NCBI GenBank assembly: GCA_023653785.1 | Contig: JAMKCH010002968.1 | Span: 27,888 to 91,887 of the forward strand | Source of the DNA: Ophioderma brevispina | Lineage: Eukaryota; Echinodermata; Ophiuroidea; Amphilepidida; Ophiodermatidae | Length of the DNA: 64,000 nt | Reading direction: 5' to 3' | Part shown: piece after piece, positions 1 through 9,650 of the stretch | How the letters are laid out: each line of letters starts with the position of its first letter | Numbering within the stretch: position 1 is the first letter of the stretch | Program-made: the position numbers and the translations under genes | The notes under the pieces: model-generated | The model's input: the letters and a program-made list of their open reading frames with translations, nothing else | What the model was told of the DNA's origin: nothing | The model's database searches: none

Positions 1-424
1 GCTTACTTACCCCTGAAGCTAGGGAACTTCTATATTCCTGTTATATTTTTCTTTGGTGTAAAACTGTTTGGTGCTCAATACAAGTCCAAGTCTAACATTT
101 CAGCTATTTGAAAGAAGTATGTATTTTGCAGGAAATCCGAGTCCCTTTAATAAAATTTTAACTTACCAATCACTGTCATTATTGAAAATTGCTTAAAATA
201 TTTTAGTAATATTAGGGATAAAGTTATTCATTGTATTTACAATTTATGCATCATTGTATATTCTTCTTAGTATGTACACTGTACTTGTATTTTGATGGAA
301 TGAGTTAACATAAACTTGATACTTAACTAATACGACTGATTGTTTTACTAGTAACCGAAATAGACAGAAACTAGAAAGTATTCTTTGCTGCGATTATAAC
401 TGTTTCTCATATTTCATATCTCAG

Positions 425-676
425 GTGACGATATGCCGCCGGTAATAACACAGTGTCCAATAGATCGGGATGTGGAAGTACCATTGGACACCCAGTCCAT
501 TAGTGTGTCATGGACAGAGCCAAGGGCTAGCGACAACTCAGGCACTGTGATTCTTCTTAATTTTACCCATTCACCGGGTAGCTCGTTTAGTAGAGGCACC
601 TCAACGGTAGCCTACTGGTTCACTGACCTCTCAGGAAACACCGCTGTTTGCAGGTTTACTGTTAACGTATCAAATG
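425..676 (+). CDS. HYR domain exon 1
   Basis: The exon is 252 bases (84 codons), phase 1 at both ends. It follows a CTCAG acceptor and is followed by GTAAGC. The translation has the HYR hallmarks: PPVITQCP near the start, VSW, then DNSG, GSSF, GTSTVAYWFTDLSGN and a second Cys in AVCRFTVNV. The two Cys positions and the W, DNSG and D-SGN motifs match an intact HYR module. It is closely related to the broken exon at 35080-35343. Confidence 0.88.
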
Positions 677-3600
677 GTAAGCAATTGCACGCTCTCAAGT
701 GCGACCATGCACGAAAATAATTAAAAGTATACTAAAGCAAGCTAGACGAGGTATTTAAAATTCTTATCAGAAGATATATTATACATTATTATACATATCC
801 TTCCCTCGCTCTTTCCCTCTCGAAAAGCGCCGTAAGTTCTGACAACATGGGCTTTAATGATCTTCTACCCACATCGTAAAAATGCATTGCTGCCATTTCT
901 GAGCCATAGCTTTACCGAGGTATGCAGGATGGCGCCAAAGTTAAAGGTCCATGGCCCGATCGCTAATAGCCTCGTCCCCAGGGACCCCAGATTTCACCGG
1001 AAGTGGTCAAAATGTTGGTATCAGAAGAAAGCTACTATTTTTCCCATTTACCCTGTGAAATCTTAGGGCTAAAGGATGTTTGGTTTGGATGTTATGAGCA
1101 GAAACGTGCCTCTTTTTGGTCGACCAATATTAATTTTACACGGTACTCTATGGGGATCGCAAAATCACGTTTTAAGCTCTCACATCAAAACGGGTTGAAA
1201 TATCGGCGCGAAACTTTACAGATGGGGGTTTGGGGTTAAGGCCATTCTATCAAGATGAAAAACCTATGGACTTAAATCGGGCCATCCCCCTTTAACGCCA
1301 TAGCTGATATTAATGGAGTCGCCACTACATGAGTAAATATTTATGTGAAGAAAGGTGTTAACAATACGAATAATAGGTATATGTGATGGACACATATTAA
1401 CATGTCCGATACTGTTAAGCGTTTTGAGACGATGTCAGCATAGATTGGCAGCCAGCCAAAATAGAAATATAATTCTTCAAAAACACCATGATACAATTTA
1501 CAAGTACTAGCCACAAATCGAAGTTAATGAGCCAATGAAAGCATTAAAAATGCACCTTGGATAATAACCAACACACAACAGACATTCTGATTTTTTTAGA
1601 AATGGGTCAACATAAAGAAACTAAGTGAAAAAAATACAACTTTATTTGATATCTGACGCTTGTTTAGAAGTCAGGATTTTCTGGTATCAGTTGGTAATGG
1701 TCAAAAGTATTTCGCAAATACTTTTAATCCATAAAGTTGCTGTTATCGGGCTAATTCTAAAGTTGGCAGCCATTGGAAATTGAAGTATGTAATGCCTTTG
1801 AAAGTGACAGAAATTGAGTTATTGGGGCCAGTACCACATTTCTTAACAGAAAAAAATACTGACATAGTACTGATTCGGCTATTGTCAACTATGGCGTTCA
1901 CTGTGAACGCCGTCTTGGATATCACGGGAAAACCAGGGCGCAGACGCGGGAGCAATATGTTATTTTATGATGTGGGTTGAACACAAAGAAAGGTTAAATA
2001 AGTATTTAGATGACAGTAACTCAATGGCCTTGGTGGCCTTGGTGCTGTGGATGTGAAAAATTGCATAACTGTGGTCAATATGAATATGGATTTAACATCA
2101 CCTCTAAATTATTTAATTTCAGTTGATAATGTTAAACCAGAGGTGACCAGCTGTCCATCGGACTTGCACGTCATACTGCCCGTCAACGGATGGCCTGTAT
2201 TCTGGGCAAGCCCTACTGCAATAGATAATTCTGGAGATGTCCGACTCGTCTCTCGAACGCACGAATCAGGATCCCGGTTTTATGAGGGGAACACTACGGT
2301 GTCTTACTCATTTGCTGATCCTTTTGGAAACACAGCTTTATGTTCTTTTACTGTTCTAGCTTCACTCGACATAGGTAAGTTCAGGCATTACTAGCCTAAG
2401 TTTTGCGATAATATATGTACAATCTCAGATATTTTTTTTAATTAAGAAACAAGAAAGAAAAAAATCGGTATATATGTATAGCGCCTTTCACATTGTATCA
2501 AAGTGCTTTCCATTTATTTCGTTGCTATTAGAGTACGCGTCTGTATTCGGTGGTTTTATAGCTACATGTACAAATACATGAGTTTCCAACATACCTTTGC
2601 AATAAGACCAAAAGTAGTGTTTATCGCAAAAAACATGAACATAGCGTAATTTAGTGATCTGAGTCATTAATAAAGCAAAGATTGGGTATCGGCGAGCTGC
2701 ACTTTGGACTTTGAAGAGACAAATAATCAAGTCAATCGGTAAATTGTTTATACCCTAAGTTCGAAATTGGTAAACCAGATGCTAACCCTTGACACACTTA
2801 CAAATTCGATACCTCACAGAAAAAAAAAATCCCAGCATGTTAACTTGAGTATAGATTGCCGAATTCATAAGTGTTCATGGTTAAATCAAGCAGCATTCAA
2901 TCCATTCCATTTTAGATAGTGACTCAACCCAAGAGGTTAAAAACTGCCCACGAGACATCAACATAACGATATCAGATGGTGCATCCGAAATTGCGGTCAC
3001 CTGGAACCCAGAGCCGACTCTTTCGCACAGTGGAATGACAGAGACCCTGACACAAAATAAAAAGTCCGGAGATGTGTTTCCTCTTGGAGTCACTAAGGTG
3101 AAGTACAACTGGTTGGGGACGCCATTTGAATGCGTATTCTTTGTGCGTGTTTTCGGGTACTGGTAAGTAATGCAATGCAGAATTACCTTTCGAGCGTATC
3201 TTACGTTTTAGTAATAGTATGGGTTGGTATGTCAATGAAACAGTTCCCGTAGGATTTTGGTGCTAAAGTTGATTTTCTTGCGGTTTTTCATTTAAAAGGG
3301 ACCAGACAGTCAGAAAATGATGGGGTACACATTTTCGGACTGCTGCCCCCTTCCTCAAGGGGGGAAATGTTACTACAGGGAAAAATTTAAAATCGAGTCA
3401 AATTGCATTTTAATGTACGTTAACATGTTCGTCTCCTTATAAGGATTAGAAAAAGTATATATTTGCCTAGGTTCCGACCTTTAGTTAAAGCGCTATAGCC
3501 CCATAATGGTTCAAGGTCATCCTGCGGTAAAATTTACCCAATGCTCAGATTTTGTTGAAAATGATGATAAGTGTTTTGTATTATCTCGCAGGATCCAAAA

Positions 3601-6180
3601 ATGTATTATTTTACATTGTGTGACATTTGGTTGGCTATTTACATAGCAAAATGTCGCAAGGGTCTACATGGTCTATGGGGTTCACCAGAACTTTCCCTGG
3701 AAGTCGCAATAGTGATATCAAAAAAATCAATTAAAATGCATTTTCTGTTTTAGTATGACACAAGGAATCATTTGACACCACTTTCAACAACATCGGAGCA
3801 TTTACCCCCAGGGTGACCTTGAACCATTACAGGGCTATACCGCTTTAACTAAAGGTTGGAACCTAGGCAGATATATATTTTTTGTAACCCTTATGAGGAG
3901 ACGATTGCGTTAGTGTACATTAAAACACAATTTGACCTGATTTTAATTTTTTTCCTGTACTAACATTTCCCCCCTTGAAGAAGGGGGATTCGGTCCGAAA
4001 TTTTGTTTCTGACAGTTTAGGTCCTATTGAAACCCACACAGCAACAAAATCAATTTTAGCATGAAAATCATACGCGAATACACACCAAGGTCTAGATTCT
4101 TTTAGAAACACATATTGCAACCGTTTGTTTTAATATATTTGAGCTTATATACTTTGGCGATGGCAGCTTTACAAGTCCAACCCCTTGAAAAAGTCTCTAA
4201 GGAGTTTAAGATAGTCGCCTTGTGGAAAGAAAGACTTGCTATCAACCAAGTAATATCTATTGGTATTGAACCTGATGAACATCGTCCACCTGGAGCTGCC
4301 TCCGTATGGTCTGAATGGCAATGTCTCAACAGATTAAGAACCTCAATCGGCCGATCTAAGTTTCCTTGCAGAAGTGGGTTACGTTATGCAGTACAATATC
4401 GCCCATGGAATACCACTTCAAACTCAAAGCATACCAAGTTCAAAATTGGCTAACCATCTTAACTTTGGATAACCGCGTTTAAGATTTGGTGTATAAGGAA
4501 CCACATTTCCAGTAGCTGGGAAAATTTGAAATATTTTTTTTAATTCATTCTTCATTTCCTGTTTTTACCTAGGATCTAAAGAACCGGAACCGGTAGAAAA
4601 CATATCTAAACATGTAAAGGCGTACATAGGCTTGGGGAGTGCTTTGGCTGCAGTGTTCATCATTATCATCATCGTATGTACAGCGTGTATTGTGAAAAGG
4701 ATTTCACGTGGAGGATGGGATCTGTAAGAAAATACAGTGAGCTTTTCATTAAAAAAATTATGGGTGTATTACATAATGACGGATGTTAAACAAAAAGACT
4801 AAACAGTTTTCTGAAAAAAAAAGTACATTTGAAAAAAAGCTAATTTTGCACAGTCAGTATGCATCAATATACAAGTTTTAAATTCAATTAAAAACGACAC
4901 TAACACTTCAAAAATAAGATATGGTCCGGCAGGAGCCATAGTCGGGGCTCCTTAGACGACAACGGAATAAAGCGTGAAACTAATCTTGTGTGAAGAGTCA
5001 ACTGAATCGAGTGCCCTATTCTTCACCATTGTAGGTGGACTGTGAGTCCTGAGGACTATATCTCCTGCCACACCGGCAGATAATTAACTCACAGTATTTA
5101 AACCTTCCTTTCGCCCCTGCTTTCTGATTCTGGAGCCGCCACTGCTCCGATTGTAATTTAACGGCGGAGCTGGAAACGCCAAATTTCTGTCTGTCCATAG
5201 TGAAATACATGTAGTGACACCTCGCGAAAATGACCTCAAACTTGACGTTCCTGAACCAACGGAACAACGAGTAGATGAGCGTACACACGTACATAGCGCT
5301 ATCCCATGCCTCTTTCATATTGGAAGGACGTTTCCAGCAGCGACAGGCTACACAATTCCTTCTTTTTGTGATACATAGTTCGAGCTTTATTATTCACGTG
5401 TATAATTTAATATCCAATTACCAATGTAACTGTGAAAAAATCTCCAAATTTTTGAAAAAACAATGGGGCGCTCTTAAAAAAAGAGCTGTTACTGCTTTAA
5501 ATAAGAACTTTACAACTTTGAATTTAATAAGCGTATATAGGATTGATATTTTGTACCTTTTCGCTAAATTTTGTTAAAATTAGAAAACTTGGATCTTCGT
5601 TTGGATCATTATTTTATCGAATAAATTGAGAGTCATACCAGATATAAATACGTCTATTATAATCTATTATGATAAGAGCGTCATGCAAATCATACCACCG
5701 GTGTGTGGTTATATATACACCATTCACCTTTTTCCTATTATTTTCCTTTCATTCTTATATACCAATGTGAATTCTGTATCGCTATCTACTGCTTTTCCTG
5801 ATTTCATTAAGCATAGTCTTCGATACTGTGTGCGAGTTTCAGTACAAAGATATAATAAAAAACGGCACTCGTAACAGCAACAGCAACATTTAAAACAATC
5901 GAGGACAGTAACAAAAAAGCAGCACTAAATATTCGTGTTTCGTCGATGAACCAATATGTTTGTAAATGTTGTGTCCAATTTATTTTCTGATCTATTTTCC
6001 AGTTTTAATAAAGGCGTACCAAATGGCACAGCCAACAGCAGACATGGTCGGAATCCAACAAATCTAAGCGCTTCTAGTACTTCATCTACCCAATCAAATA
6101 CAAGCACGGTCCCCGAAAGAGAGTTAAATCGCCTATACTGGTTGGTTAGAGGTTCCATGAACATTGGAACCCTTTGGTAG
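425..6180 (+). CDS. 3' part of membrane-anchored hyalin-repeat (HYR) protein gene, five exons
   Basis: Proposed exons are 425-676, 2123-2374, 2916-3162, 4573-4723 and 6003-6180, each with an AG acceptor and, except the last, a GTAAGN donor. In order they encode a HYR domain, a second HYR domain, a divergent HYR-like module, a short stalk with one hydrophobic helix, and a Ser/Thr/Asn-rich tail ending in a stop. HYR domains are immunoglobulin-like modules found in sea-urchin hyalin and in many adhesion and complement-type proteins. The predicted topology is type I, with HYR modules outside and about 70 residues inside. The first two HYR exons are symmetric phase 1-1 and the transmembrane and tail exons join in phase 2. 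The junction from exon 3 to exon 4 is out of phase by one base. Signal peptide and upstream modules lie outside the window. Adhesion or recognition is inferred from the family only. Confidence 0.75.
677..2122 (+). other. Intron between HYR exons 1 and 2
   Basis: AT-rich sequence with no supported exon. A short stretch at about 1140-1190 resembles 21605-21680, which also lies upstream of a HYR exon, hinting at shared ancestral intron sequence. The small ORFs inside have no recognisable content. Confidence 0.5.
2123..2374 (+). CDS. HYR domain exon 2
   Basis: The exon is 252 bases, phase 1-1, preceded by a TTTCAG acceptor and followed by GTAAGT. It encodes VDNVKPEVTSCPSDL at the start, then DNSGDV, GSRFYEGNTTVSYSFADPFGN and ALCSFTV. 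It is an intact HYR module of the same length as exon 1. The upstream ATG at 2047 lies in the intron and is not needed. The paralogous exon lies at 39443-39696. Confidence 0.88.
2785..2882. mobile_element. Short MITE copy (AATTCATAAGTGTT family) just before exon 3
   Basis: ACACTTACAAATTCGATACC near 2798 is an imperfect inverted match to the segment ending AATTCATAAGTGTTCA near 2860-2876. The same end motif forms the arms of the elements at 24249-24414 and 41850-41996. The copy is degraded, so its borders are approximate. Confidence 0.5.
2916..3162 (+). CDS. Divergent HYR-like exon 3
   Basis: The exon follows a TTTTAG acceptor and ends at a strong GTAAGT donor. It reads DSDSTQEVKNCPRDINITIS, then AVTWNPEP, SGDVFPLGVTKVKYNW and FECVFFVRVF. 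The paired Cys, the TW and the terminal beta-strand pattern are HYR-like, but the DNSG motif is replaced by HSGM and the D-SGN turn is lost. Its length of 247 is not a multiple of three, so it leaves phase 2 where exon 4 needs phase 1. That could be a one-base error, an unseen mini-exon or a different donor. The paralogue at 41548-41793 supports its being a real module. Confidence 0.75.
3298..4024. mobile_element. Palindromic (foldback/MITE-like) element of about 0.73 kb in intron 3
   Basis: The left arm (3298-3590) and right arm (3760-4024) are imperfect reverse complements. Shared landmarks are the GACAGTCAGAAA terminus, the AACATTTCCCCCCTT block, the GTCTCCTTATAAGG block, the CCTAGGTTCC block and a tract beginning CCATAATGGTTCAAGGTCA. 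About 170 bases separate the arms. There is no coding capacity. It is probably a non-autonomous DNA transposon, but the target duplication was not resolved. Confidence 0.75.
4168..4390 (+). mobile_element. Non-LTR retrotransposon 3' fragment (LINE-B tail, copy 1)
   Basis: It encodes WSEWQCLNRLRTSIGRSK, matching the W..LNR.RTG.GR.K..L signature just before the C-terminal zinc knuckle of many LINE reverse-transcriptase proteins. The same segment recurs at 31400-31965 and 62745-63240. It lies in intron 3 of the HYR gene, in sense orientation, and is truncated at both ends. Confidence 0.6.
4573..4723 (+). CDS. Stalk and transmembrane exon 4
   Basis: The exon follows a polypyrimidine tract and CTAG acceptor and is followed by GTAAGA. 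It encodes a charged stalk (SKEPEPVENISKHVK), a hydrophobic helix of about 24 residues (AYIGLGSALAAVFIIIIIVC, then TACIV), and a basic stop-transfer stretch (KRISRGGWD). This arrangement predicts a single-pass type I membrane anchor. The exon ends in phase 2, which matches the next exon exactly. A related but frame-broken exon lies at 43199-43346. Confidence 0.82.
4724..6002 (+). other. Intron 4, mostly dispersed repeat
   Basis: It holds a truncated TIR-element copy at about 5130-5505. A stretch at about 4960-5060 is nearly repeated at 59770-59870, with GACGACAACGGAATAAAGCG like ACGTAACGGAATAAAGCG. The minus-strand 100-codon frame across it is repeat-derived. Confidence 0.5.
5130..5505 (+). 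mobile_element. Truncated copy of TIR element family A
   Basis: The core (GGAGCTGGAAACGCC through GGACGTTTCCAGCAGC) is shared with 13885-14605 and 23495-24055, and inverted in 18840-19385. The right end carries the family terminus near 5461-5500 (ATGGGGCGCTCTTAAAAA). The matching left terminus was not found, so this copy is 5'-truncated or recombined. Confidence 0.55.
6003..6180 (+). CDS. Cytoplasmic tail and stop, exon 5
   Basis: The acceptor is a long pyrimidine stretch ending TTTTCCAG at 6002. Joining to exon 4 in phase 2 restores a Leu codon and gives a Ser/Thr/Asn-rich tail (core SASSTSSTQSNTSTVPEREL), ending GTLW and TAG at 6178-6180. In the next frame, just downstream, a second acidic Ser-rich run ends in a stop at about 6285, so a one-base error could alter the true C-terminus. 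No recognised signalling motif was seen. The nearest AATAAA seen downstream is near 6768. Confidence rests on phase agreement and composition, as no family match is known. Confidence 0.6.
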
Positions 6181-9100
6181 CTTCGTCATTAAGGACCAAT
6201 CATATTCAAGATGGTGATAGCATGCATCGTATTCCAGACGATGACTCTTCCTCTCAAAGCACCTCAATTTCTAGTACAGTATAGTTTTAAGGATTAACCA
6301 TTGTAACTGTATTCTTAACCGTTGTTTCTATATAAAACAAACATATGTGGGTACCGATAAAAGGTGGAAGAAATGCCGATCAGGCTCGAGCAATGAATGT
6401 TTGTATTGTGTCAGTTTGTACTTAGTTGTTACCTTTGATGAATTGAAACTTTGAGGCTTTGCTTTGTTTTCTTTGGCATTGTTTACTCTCTAAAGTAAAA
6501 CAATGGTGAAAACTGTGGTCTACTTAAGAGTGTAATTTGTACGATATACCTAACGAGTGAGAATATACTCCAAAAGAGTGAAAATCATCGTGTGTGTAGG
6601 GCAATAATTTCCATGTGATTGCCAATCTAAAGAGCATTTTGTATATGAGACGTCTCCAATTGTTTGTCAAACCTGAGGTTCTGCATGTTTGTTTGCTTTT
6701 GCATCCGTTAAGCCTCATCTGAAATTAATAAGCTTAAAAATCAGTTTAGGTTGGACCCACTGAGGACGTAATAAAATACACGTCAGAGTTGTGTAAATTT
6801 CCTTCAACCCTTCAGACAGATCAAAGACATTTCTAGTTATATATGTTCGCATAAAACGTTCTGTTTTGTTGCGGTATGACCAAGTGTACTAGTAAGTGAC
6901 GTAATTCGTATAATCGTCTGGTTCTAAAAATCGATTGGATTCATCTTTAGACGGACACATGTACACAAGCAAGAAACAGTAAAATGTTAACCAGGTATCT
7001 GTAATTTGCAGAATGCAGAATGCAGAAAAGCCAAGTTTAGTGTGTGAGTTGTCAAACACTATTTTGAGTACGATGCCTTCCCCCCCAATTAAACTTGATC
7101 CAGTTTACTTGATAGCCTGACACAAGTCTCAAGTATCAATGCCATGTATAGTATATAATTAGGAGTTGCAGACAGGTGGTTTCACTCAATGTAAGCAACA
7201 AGAGTACACACAAAGTGTTCAATGTGAGGAGGACCCAGAAGAGAGCAATTGAAAAGGATTGGTTATTATCAGATGTGAGTCTGTATATTAAAATTGGTAT
7301 AGTTTTGAGGGTTGAAAAATGTGTGGATAGAGACAGTCAGTGTGCATGTGTAAGGCACTGCCTTTTTATTCATTGTGTGTAGAAATTCTTTTAACCGTTT
7401 TGGATAGAGGTGATAGTGTGGGGCTAGGAAAATTAGATGTGTCGTTTAAGTCTTTTCAAGGTCTGAAAGATTGTATTGTGTTTTTTTTCTTTTGCCGTAT
7501 GCCAGTTTTATTTTATGTGTATGGAGACTGGGGTATGCCAAACAGGGTAATTATAGCCCCGTGGCTTATTGGAGTCTTCCTACCAAGGTCTTCATATCGA
7601 GTACACACACAACACACACACAAACACACTAATATAATAAAATAAACCAAAACACACACCAACCCACCAATGCAACAACTCTCCACACAGGACACAAACA
7701 AGGTTAGACTTAAACATGCAAGCACCTGTGAAACTAAAGGGCCAATAGGCCTACTACAAGGATAAATGATGAACCAAAATTCATTTCCACAAATTTGAAA
7801 TTGAAAGTTTTACTGACATAAATCTGTAAAAGTAAAAAATTAAACCTCTGGGACAAGACAGTCCACTTTTTGGTGATGAGATGTTTCAAAAGGTAGAAAA
7901 GGGACCATCTTAGGGGATAAGGTGTACTTTTACCAACTTTGGAGACCATGATAACAATGCATTCAATTTCTTAGCCGAGAGGAAGGAAGTTTTTTATTAA
8001 GATGTAAGCCCGGGGATGTAAGGGGTTTATGGTGTATTTTGTTTTGGGGGGGCCGAGTCTCTGTAATTGCAGACCACACACACACACATACACACACACA
8101 CACACATCACAACTTTGCAATCGTGATGAAAATTTTAATTTGAAGCCTCTACCAGGCCTCTATCCAGCTCCATCACCCGGCTCCATCAGTCCAGCTTTTG
8201 AGAGTAAATTGAGATTAAGTGGCAACTATTGTGAACATGATGATTGGTAACCTCACGACCTGACGTTAAATATTTACCACTTCCTAAAATGGACCCAATT
8301 CACTAGCATGAACCTTATAAAACGGTAGTGCTATTCAGCATGTCCGGGTTAACTGACTCAATGTTACACTTTTTTACACTGCTCACACGTTCCTTTACCA
8401 TTATTTTCACACGCGTATTTCCAACCCTGAACTTAGTAATGTTTCTCTTTTCTCTGAAATATATTGAAATAGATTTATTTTAAAAAAGGACATGGTTGGA
8501 TCGAACCGGTGAATATCTTCGTTTAACTCGATGCTCGTATCACTAACGATACTGTGTGTTGCTCACGTCTAGTATGTGCACATTCTCGAGAAAATGAATT
8601 AAATGTCATCTCAATTTCTGCCCTAAATGTTTAGTGACTACCGGATGTACACCATGATTCGTTGACTCCCACAGCAATAATGGGGGCTATTATAAGTAAA
8701 TCCGCTCGTTATGTAGAAGAACCACCTCATCACAGATTCTTTTTTTCATCTGACCTGCAGAGTCATTGTTATTAATTCATGCACTGAAAGATTGGGCAGT
8801 TTACACCATCCCCTCGATTTCGATTAACGGCTAGTTTTTCATGATTTGGAACACAAATTACCTGTCCTCTTTCGCGAATAAATAAAGGTTCTACTGTGTG
8901 TTTCAATTTCTAAGACCTTTTTCATCCTTATTCGAAAGGGAAACGAAGGTGAACAAAGCTCATGAGAAAAATATTGTTTGGAAAAACTGTGACCTACATC
9001 TTTGTGCAGAACCAAACCCTTAACTTGCCGTATAATTGCAAGGTGAAACCGTGCCGAACAAACTTTTAATTTAATATAAAAGAGTCCCTATATTAATATG

Positions 9101-9600
9101 ATTAAGTTATGGGTGGTGTTCTGCACCAATGTTATAGCTTACCAATACAAAATTCTTTCATGATTTTTGCTCATCTTCGTTTCCTTCTTGAATAAATGAA
9201 TAAATATACTGATCATAGTTATTGAACTCCCAGCAGAAGTTTGAGTTTTATTTTTTTCGGAATGGGGGCATGAAGTATCTAAATCGGGCGGTGAAAACAA
9301 TCAAAAGCTTTTAACGTCATGTAACAATAACAATGGTTTGCAGTCCCTGAGAATCTGAAGTCTGTTGTCCTATTCAGAGCAGGAGGATCAATAGCACCAT
9401 TATTTGCGGAGTAAGTGGAACATGGTGTACATCCCTTGGTCGCTGATATTCAGGGAAAAAGAGAGATGACATTTAATTCATTCAAGAAAAGTGTGCAAAT
9501 ACAAGAAGTGAGAACCACGCGTAGAACTGATTTGAGTAATTTAGACAATTTATTTTAGCAAAAGTATGTACTTGTTAGGGTTGCGTCACCTTTGTAAACG
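6181..9600. other. Intergenic stretch without supported genes
   Basis: No exon or RNA gene can be supported. It contains a CA-rich tract at about 7600-7680 and a (CA)n microsatellite at about 8074-8106. The remaining short frames lack family signatures or plausible splice context. Confidence 0.5.
8074..8106. repeat. (CA)n microsatellite
   Basis: Uninterrupted or nearly uninterrupted ACAC repeats with one TA interruption. Confidence 0.9.
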
Positions 9601-9650
9601 CTATGAGAGCTGTCGATAGCCGACATGGGCGTTAACGGTTACAGACAACC

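Noticed and set aside
4115..4453. 112-codon frame as a host exon
   Set aside because: It contains the LINE-B tail shared with 31.4 and 62.7 kb, so it is retrotransposon sequence.
5016..5318. 100-codon minus-strand frame
   Set aside because: It spans the dispersed TIR element core. The other copies do not keep the frame.
8490..8575. Possible minus-strand tRNA (GGTTCGATCCAACC resembles a B box)
   Set aside because: The T-stem and acceptor stem do not pair, and no good A box is at the right distance.
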